From the NCBI GenBank assembly GCA_045106825.1, contig JBGCFH010000202.1, positions 1-18,877 of the forward strand: a DNA stretch of 18,877 nucleotides, given 5' to 3'. This document shows positions 14,324 through 18,877 of this stretch, piece by piece. How positions within the stretch are numbered: the first letter of the stretch is position 1; each line of letters opens with the position of its first letter. The position numbers and the translations under genes were made by a program. The notes under the pieces were generated by a model. It saw only the letters and a program-made list of their open reading frames with translations. It was not told the origin of the DNA and did no database searches. Source of the stretch: CAWVWD01 sp045106825 (GTDB taxonomy: Bacteria > Bacteroidota > Bacteroidia > Chitinophagales > Saprospiraceae).

Positions 14324-15460
14324 TTACTTCGGTAACAATAACCAAACCTTGCCATAATGCTTCATTGCACTGGCACGTCTTTCACCAGCCTCGCCAGTTC
14401 CACAGAAGAAATCCATTCTACCTTTTCCTTTGATCGCACCACCGACATCTTGTGCTGTTACAATACGATATTCGTGACCCACAAATTCATCATTTTCATC
14501 TAAAACAGGAACAGCAGCAAGTAAAGTGCTACCTAAGGGAATGTAACGTTTGTCTACCGCAACAGAAACCATTCCTGTCAATGCAACACCAGCAGCACCA
14601 GAAGGCTCTTTTTCAGATGTATTAAAATAAACATAAGATGGATTGCGATTAAGCAATGTCGTTACACTATCAGGGTTTTCTGCACACCAAACTCGGATAG
14701 CTTCTAATGAAATTTTGGATTCGGGTACATGACCAGCAGCAACCAAATATTTTCCAATACTTTTGTAACGATGACCGTTTTCGCCGCCATAACTTAAAAG
14801 CTGTGTTGTCCCATCAGTATATTGCACAAAACCAGAACCTTGAACTTGCATCAAGAAATTATCCAATAAGCTTGCAGAATAACACAACTCTAAACCCAAA
14901 CCGCTCAAAGCATTATTATCGTCGATTTGTTTACGTGAATATCTTGATTTACTACTTGATGGTTTTTTATATAAAGGATATTTGTATACCTCGTCTTTCG
15001 TTCTTTTAACTTGAATAATCGGAATAAAATATCCTGTAACCTGAACATTTCCACGATTATCTTCTCCCGCAATTTGATATGCGTTAACGGCTTCGAATAG
15101 GTTTTTGTCCGATGTACCGTTTGCCCAAGATTTAACAGATTGATTAGCTTTGAGCAATTGATAGTCGGAGATGGATAAATTACCAACTTTGTGTGTTCGT
15201 TTCTTTTTTCGATTAAGATAGCTAAAACTTTTGTCTAACGCTGTAAAAGTTTGACTTACTAAAGTAATATCCCATGTTTCGGGAGCCGTTCTAATTTCGT
15301 AGGTTGACCGGAAAACTTTAGCAGTTGAATCTCGACCATCATTGAAAGTGTTAAAATCCAGCGAATTTTCACTTTTTTTTAATTCTGTCTGTGAGTTTTG
15401 TGAATTACAAGCGACTGTTATTATGAAGCAAAGTAAGACAAGAAGTGTTCGTTTAAACAT
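14324..15460 (-). CDS. mltA: MltA-type membrane-bound lytic murein transglycosylase
   Basis: This 378-residue lipoprotein cleaves the MurNAc-GlcNAc bond of peptidoglycan, forming 1,6-anhydro products. The signal peptide ends with lipidated C18 (ITVAC). The MltA barrel contains VTGYFIPII (141-149) and FLMQVQGSGFVQY (202-214), matching the family's FLQIQGSG motif. The C-terminal 3D domain has AQDVGGAIKGKGRMDFFCG (336-354) and MKHYGKVWLLLP near the end. By alignment to E. coli MltA from memory, D350 in RMDFFCG is the catalytic acid. Length is close to the E. coli protein. No acidic residues follow C18, so the lipoprotein probably faces the periplasm. It may be co-transcribed with the amylase gene downstream, though a strong inverted repeat lies between them. 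Confidence 0.95.
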   Translation of the reverse strand: MFKRTLLVLLCFIITVACNSQNSQTELKKSENSLDFNTFNDGRDSTAKVFRSTYEIRTAPETWDITLVSQTFTALDKSFSYLNRKKKRTHKVGNLSISDYQLLKANQSVKSWANGTSDKNLFEAVNAYQIAGEDNRGNVQVTGYFIPIIQVKRTKDEVYKYPLYKKPSSSKSRYSRKQIDDNNALSGLGLELCYSASLLDNFLMQVQGSGFVQYTDGTTQLLSYGGENGHRYKSIGKYLVAAGHVPESKISLEAIRVWCAENPDSVTTLLNRNPSYVYFNTSEKEPSGAAGVALTGMVSVAVDKRYIPLGSTLLAAVPVLDENDEFVGHEYRIVTAQDVGGAIKGKGRMDFFCGTGEAGERRASAMKHYGKVWLLLPK

Positions 15461-15635
15461 TTGTATATTAATTTCGTTGCATTATGTAATTAGTTAAAAG
15501 ACAATTTTTTATAAATATTGACTTGTTTTTTTTGAAAAGTAATTTGTTAAATAGTTAAAATTTAATTTTTTTGAATCTTTTTAAAAAAATCCTCGTTTGA
15601 CCGTCACAAATTACTTTTAATTTCGTTAAGTAAGA

Positions 15636-15650
15636 ATACTTTTAAAGTAT
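15636..15650. promoter_or_regulatory. 15-bp palindrome before the small gene at 15694
   Basis: ATACTTTTAAAGTAT has 7-base arms around a central T, 43 bases before the start codon. It may be an operator; it also contains a TACTTTTA close to the TAnnTTTG promoter motif. Confidence 0.35.
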
Positions 15651-15693
15651 AAGCCGAGATAAATTATTATTTAGTCCTCAATTTAGAATAGCC

Positions 15694-16029
15694 ATGGAAA
15701 AATTCGCAAATTTAAGTACACAAAACCTTGCAAAAAAACTACAAGGAAACTTCGTAAGCAAAGATGATAAAGATATCATCATTGTTCGTCAAAATGATGT
15801 TCAAATTGACCATATTGGTTTTAATTTAACATTAACTTCAAAAATCGTTTGGATTAACGACACACAGTATAACTTAGTCTTAGAAGATGTTAGTGACCAA
15901 AACGCACCTATCGGAATCAAAGTAGGTGATGTTATGACTGTGACGGTTACAGAAGTAACAAACGATTATTACATTGCAAATTGTGCCTTTAATGGACATC
16001 GTAATGTGATGAAATTGTGGTTTGCTTAA
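15694..16029 (+). CDS. Small conserved-looking protein of unknown function
   Basis: This is a 111-residue cytoplasmic protein without signal peptide or membrane segment. A short helix (about 1-18) is followed by alternating hydrophobic strands (DIIIVRQND, FNLTLTSKIVW, YNLVLEDV, DVMTVTVTEV, YYIANCAF), pointing to a small beta-barrel or sandwich. The spacing of GNF, IVRQND, KIVWINDTQYNL and GIKVGD recalls a group of short Bacteroidota hypothetical proteins that are usually lipid-anchored, but I cannot place it firmly. It is divergent from mltA and convergent with the acyl-CoA gene, with its own terminator. No function is proposed. Confidence 0.8.
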   Translation: MEKFANLSTQNLAKKLQGNFVSKDDKDIIIVRQNDVQIDHIGFNLTLTSKIVWINDTQYNLVLEDVSDQNAPIGIKVGDVMTVTVTEVTNDYYIANCAFNGHRNVMKLWFA

Positions 16030-16052
16030 ATCGTAAACACAGCGTTATTTTG

Positions 16053-16086
16053 AAAAGTGATATTTCAGTTGAAGTATCACTTTTCT
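16053..16086. terminator. Bidirectional intrinsic terminator
   Basis: AAAAGTGATA (16053-16062) pairs perfectly with TATCACTTTT (16075-16084), and an inner TTC/GAA pair shortens the loop. It sits between convergent genes, 23 bp past the small gene's stop. Confidence 0.88.
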
Positions 16087-16118
16087 TAGTTTTAGAATTT
16101 ATGTAATTATATCTTACA

Positions 16119-18467
16119 CTAAACCGCAATCGGAGCAGTCAAACAAGTTTCAGGAATATCAAACGCTTCCACCAAATCTACTGCAATTTGTCGCACTTCG
16201 TAACACAACTTATTCACCTGTTTTCGTATCGCTTTCGTTTTTACCGATTCCAAATAACCAGATTCTAAGTACCAACCATTGTGTTGTTCAATCGTAGAAA
16301 GAGCAAATAAAGCACAAACTTTCGTCAAGGCACGTTTCAAAGCTGGTTCGTTACAATCATTCACACCTTTCACAAAAACTTCCAAAATCGTGCGTTCCAC
16401 ATGAGCATTTGCCAAGGTCATCAAATGGTCTTGACAACGAATGAACGCATCGTAAGCTGGTAAACCTTTTTTGATTTTATCTCGTAAACGATTGGCAGCA
16501 GAAATTTGCAAACTGCGTTCTCTATATTTAAAAGTATCAATTAAAAAATCAAAATTTCGTAAATGAGATTGTTCTACATTTCGACCGATTGTTGGATCAA
16601 TTTCATCTAAAACCGTAGAGAAATATTCAGTAATATATTTGAAAATTGTAGACATATTTGGTTGAGCAAATTCATTTTTATATGCACCTAACAAGTTCTT
16701 CGCCACCAATTGCATCAAAACCGTATTGTCACCTTCAAACGTTGTGAAAACATCTGTATCTGCTTTCAACGCTGCAAAACGATTCACTGCCAAATAACCT
16801 TGTCCACCACAAGCTTCTCGACATTCTTGAATTGTCGCTGTTGTGTTCCAAGTTGCAAAAGCCTTTAATCCTGCGGCTTTCGCTTCGAGTTCTCGCTTAT
16901 CTTCTTTGTGCAAATCTTCTACATAATCCGCCAATAAATCCTTCAATGCAAAGTCCAAAGCGTAGGCTTTCGCCAATAATGGCATCAATCGACGTTGATG
17001 TGTTCTGTAATCCAAAAGACAAGTTTCTTGTTCATCTGCTGGCCCAAATTGTCGGCGTTTGTTCGCATATTTTATAGCAATGGTTAACGCTGTTTTCGTT
17101 GCACTCAATCCTGCACTCGGAACGCCAACTCGTCCGCCAATCAATGTTCCCAACATCGAGAAAAATCGACGACTTGGATTTTCAATTGGACTCGAATACG
17201 TTCCATCTTCCGCAACATCTGCAAAGCGATTTAACAAATTTTCACGAGGAACTCGCACTCGATTAAACCACAATCGACCATTATCAACGCCATTCAAACC
17301 CAACTTTTCACCACAATCATCAATCGAAACACCTGGCATTGCATCGTCATTTTCGTCACGAATCGGAACTAAAATCGCATGAACGCCATATTCTGTTTCG
17401 CCTATTTTTAATTGTGTAAAAACAGTCGCCATTTTTCCGTGAGCAGCAGCGTTTCCGATATAATCTTTTCGTGCTGATGGAAAAGGTGTATGAATGACAA
17501 ATTCTTGATTGTCAACGTCATAAGTTGCCATCGTTTCAATATCTCGAACATTTGAGCCGTGACCTAATTCTGTCATTGCAAAACAACCTGGCAACGATAC
17601 ATCGCCAATCGCTTTCAAGTATTTTCGGTGATGTCGTTCCGTTCCTAACATCTGAACGCTTCCGCCAAACAAACCAAACTGAACACCAAACTTAATGACC
17701 AAACTCAAATCGAAATACGCCAAAGTCTCAAAAGCTGCCAAATATTGTCCAATATCGTTTTTTCCACCAGCATAATCTGGAAAAGCCAACGCACCAAAAC
17801 CTTCCTTTGCAGCGGTTTTCATCCAATCCAAAACGACTTCCCGATACGCTTCTTTATTCAAACCATAAACATGACGAAATTCTGGACGTTTCAACATTTC
17901 TCGTACAGCATTTCTTGCTTCCGCAAAATCACCATCGAGATAATCATTCATTTTTTTGGTATCAAATTCGGCTTTATTACCAATGTTTAAAGTATCTAAA
18001 TCTTCCGCAGCTTCTGCAAAAATGTACGAATATGTTTCATTACTAACTTCACCAATTGTTTCCTCGAAGTCGTGTAACATCGCTTTTGCAGGTTCTGTTG
18101 TGATTCTATCAATTGTCGTTTGGTCGCTGATTCGAGTGATTTGATAACCCAATTTCATCAACGAAACTTTGGTTGACAATGGAATTGTTTGAGCGATTTC
18201 TCTTACTAATTTTCCCCAAGCATCAACTTCCGCTTTCAACGGAGGATTTTTTCCGTCCAAATTATTAAACAACCACGATTTTTCATTTGGCGAAAGCCAA
18301 TCGGCATTTTCGACAGATTTTTTCATAAAATCTAACTCGGATTTTGAAAATTCCGCATCTGTCCAACCGACATATAATATTGGTAAAAAAGTTAATAATG
18401 CGTGATTGTCTAAGATAGGTTGTAACGTTGAGCGATTTTTATTATTAATGAAATCTGATAATTGCAT
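16119..18467 (-). CDS. Large acyl-CoA dehydrogenase/oxidase-like flavoprotein
   Basis: This 782-residue protein combines an acyl-CoA dehydrogenase core with features of peroxisomal acyl-CoA oxidases, acting in the first step of fatty acid beta-oxidation. Residues about 1-110 form an extra helical domain (FLPILYVGWTDAEFSKSE) that resembles TerB-type helical bundles; this is inference. The flavin core begins near 180. FAMTELGHGSNV (296-307) is the FAD/substrate loop, RRQFG (471-475) is conserved, and REACGGQGY (550-558) precedes TTFEGDNTVLMQ (575-586), which carries the catalytic Glu E578. An ACOX-type helical C-domain fills 600-782. Whether electrons go to oxygen or to an ETF is not decidable from sequence. 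It stands alone, with no thiolase or hydratase gene beside it. Confidence 0.92.
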   Translation of the reverse strand: MQLSDFINNKNRSTLQPILDNHALLTFLPILYVGWTDAEFSKSELDFMKKSVENADWLSPNEKSWLFNNLDGKNPPLKAEVDAWGKLVREIAQTIPLSTKVSLMKLGYQITRISDQTTIDRITTEPAKAMLHDFEETIGEVSNETYSYIFAEAAEDLDTLNIGNKAEFDTKKMNDYLDGDFAEARNAVREMLKRPEFRHVYGLNKEAYREVVLDWMKTAAKEGFGALAFPDYAGGKNDIGQYLAAFETLAYFDLSLVIKFGVQFGLFGGSVQMLGTERHHRKYLKAIGDVSLPGCFAMTELGHGSNVRDIETMATYDVDNQEFVIHTPFPSARKDYIGNAAAHGKMATVFTQLKIGETEYGVHAILVPIRDENDDAMPGVSIDDCGEKLGLNGVDNGRLWFNRVRVPRENLLNRFADVAEDGTYSSPIENPSRRFFSMLGTLIGGRVGVPSAGLSATKTALTIAIKYANKRRQFGPADEQETCLLDYRTHQRRLMPLLAKAYALDFALKDLLADYVEDLHKEDKRELEAKAAGLKAFATWNTTATIQECREACGGQGYLAVNRFAALKADTDVFTTFEGDNTVLMQLVAKNLLGAYKNEFAQPNMSTIFKYITEYFSTVLDEIDPTIGRNVEQSHLRNFDFLIDTFKYRERSLQISAANRLRDKIKKGLPAYDAFIRCQDHLMTLANAHVERTILEVFVKGVNDCNEPALKRALTKVCALFALSTIEQHNGWYLESGYLESVKTKAIRKQVNKLCYEVRQIAVDLVEAFDIPETCLTAPIAV

Positions 18468-18578
18468 AGTGTTTTAGTTTTATTGTTGTGATTTATTGTG
18501 ACGGTTCGACTTTTCAGCGGTTGCTTTTGCCAAACAATTTACATTAAAAAATACAACAATAAAAAACATTTTGAGTTT
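18468..18578. other. Promoter-side gap upstream of the acyl-CoA gene
   Basis: These 111 bases separate the acyl-CoA gene start from the barrel remnant, both on the reverse strand. No clear TAnnTTTG element or terminator hairpin is visible. Confidence 0.5.
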
Positions 18579-18782
18579 TTAAAATTTATAACCAAACATC
18601 AAACGAAGATTTGTTGTGTGAATAAATAATTCAGTATCAACAGGATTTGAAAGCGTAATATCTCTCATTCCGTACCAACCTTCTACCGCAATCAAAAAAC
18701 AATTCAAATTGTATTGATAACGAATACCTAAGTTCATATTAGACTTTATTCTAAATAATTTCGTATAAAGCTGAATTATCTT
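18579..18782 (-). pseudogene. C-terminal remnant of an outer-membrane beta-barrel protein
   Basis: The reverse strand has an open frame between an in-frame stop at 18785-18783 and a TAA at 18581-18579. It encodes about 67 residues with strand-like segments (MNLGIRYQYNLN, CFLIAVEGWYGMRD, FIHTTNLRLMFGYKF) and a terminal Phe, which is the hallmark of outer-membrane barrel proteins. No suitable start is present: the only early Met is already inside a strand. The sequence upstream of about 18786 changes character and carries a stop, so the gene looks interrupted or truncated. A frameshift cannot be excluded because the window ends. Confidence 0.6.
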
Positions 18783-18785
18783 TTA

Positions 18786-18877
18786 TCGCTACTCTTTCCA
18801 CGAAGTTTCGGGACAGGCTGTTAGCAAAATACTCATGTAGCAAGGCTACACTCCGTTTTTGCCGCCTCGATTAGCAA
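18786..18877. repeat. GC-richer hairpin element at the right edge, possible interspersed repeat
   Basis: TGTAGC (18836-18841) pairs with GCTACA (18845-18850) across AAG, and the stem resumes as GCAAAA (18824-18829) with TTTTGC (18857-18862) around an unpaired bubble. Base composition is visibly more GC-rich than in the neighbouring genes. The element runs off the window, so its limits are unknown. Confidence 0.5.

Noticed and set aside
12334..15460. Starch utilisation (Sus) locus
   Set aside because: Only a SusA-like enzyme is present; there is no SusC/SusD pair or Sus regulator, and the neighbour is a cell-wall enzyme.

Overview
The window is AT-rich DNA from a member of the Bacteroidota. 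Support comes from protein families typical of that phylum (a 782-residue acyl-CoA oxidase-like protein, a bL25/Ctc long form, phosphoserine aminotransferase with its usual N-terminus, an OmpA-tailed lectin-like protein, a SusA-like lipoprotein amylase), from TTG / TAnnTTTG promoter-like sequences, from weak ribosome binding sites, and from perfect-hairpin REP elements with an adjacent RAYT. The genus cannot be fixed from the sequence alone; Saprospiria- or Cytophagia-like organisms are a reasonable guess.

Positions 1-2720 are accessory. They hold the end of an unrecognised gene, a two-gene unit of a small helical protein overlapping an HNH nuclease, a frameshifted duplicate of the 5' end of that unit, a small reverse-strand ORF cut by the duplicate, and a REP/RAYT locus. 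The RAYT is preceded by three hairpins with CCTGACAGG cores and followed by three with CCTGACGGG cores, the latter spaced exactly 125 bp apart. Positions 2728-6405 encode full-length cobalamin-dependent methionine synthase (metH, reverse strand), followed by a gene-free stretch of about 600 bp with several inverted repeats.

Positions 7003-12174 hold a secreted OmpA-domain protein, serC, an orphan membrane anti-sigma-like zinc-finger protein (reverse), rplY/ctc behind a structured leader, and a Ca2+/Na+ antiporter. Most are separated by clear intrinsic terminators. Positions 12334-15460 (reverse) encode a GH13 neopullulanase-type lipoprotein and, upstream of it, an MltA-type lytic transglycosylase lipoprotein. 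An 18-bp perfect inverted repeat abuts the amylase start codon.

Positions 15694-18467 hold a small unrecognised protein and, convergent to it, a large acyl-CoA dehydrogenase/oxidase. The right edge (18579-18877) carries the C-terminal end of an outer-membrane beta-barrel gene on the reverse strand. It appears to be interrupted by a more GC-rich hairpin-forming sequence that runs off the window.

The core genes are housekeeping functions (methionine, serine, translation, ion homeostasis, cell wall, fatty acid and starch use) and do not form one pathway. The most unusual material is the 1-2.7 kb accessory region and a set of inverted repeats placed at gene starts.
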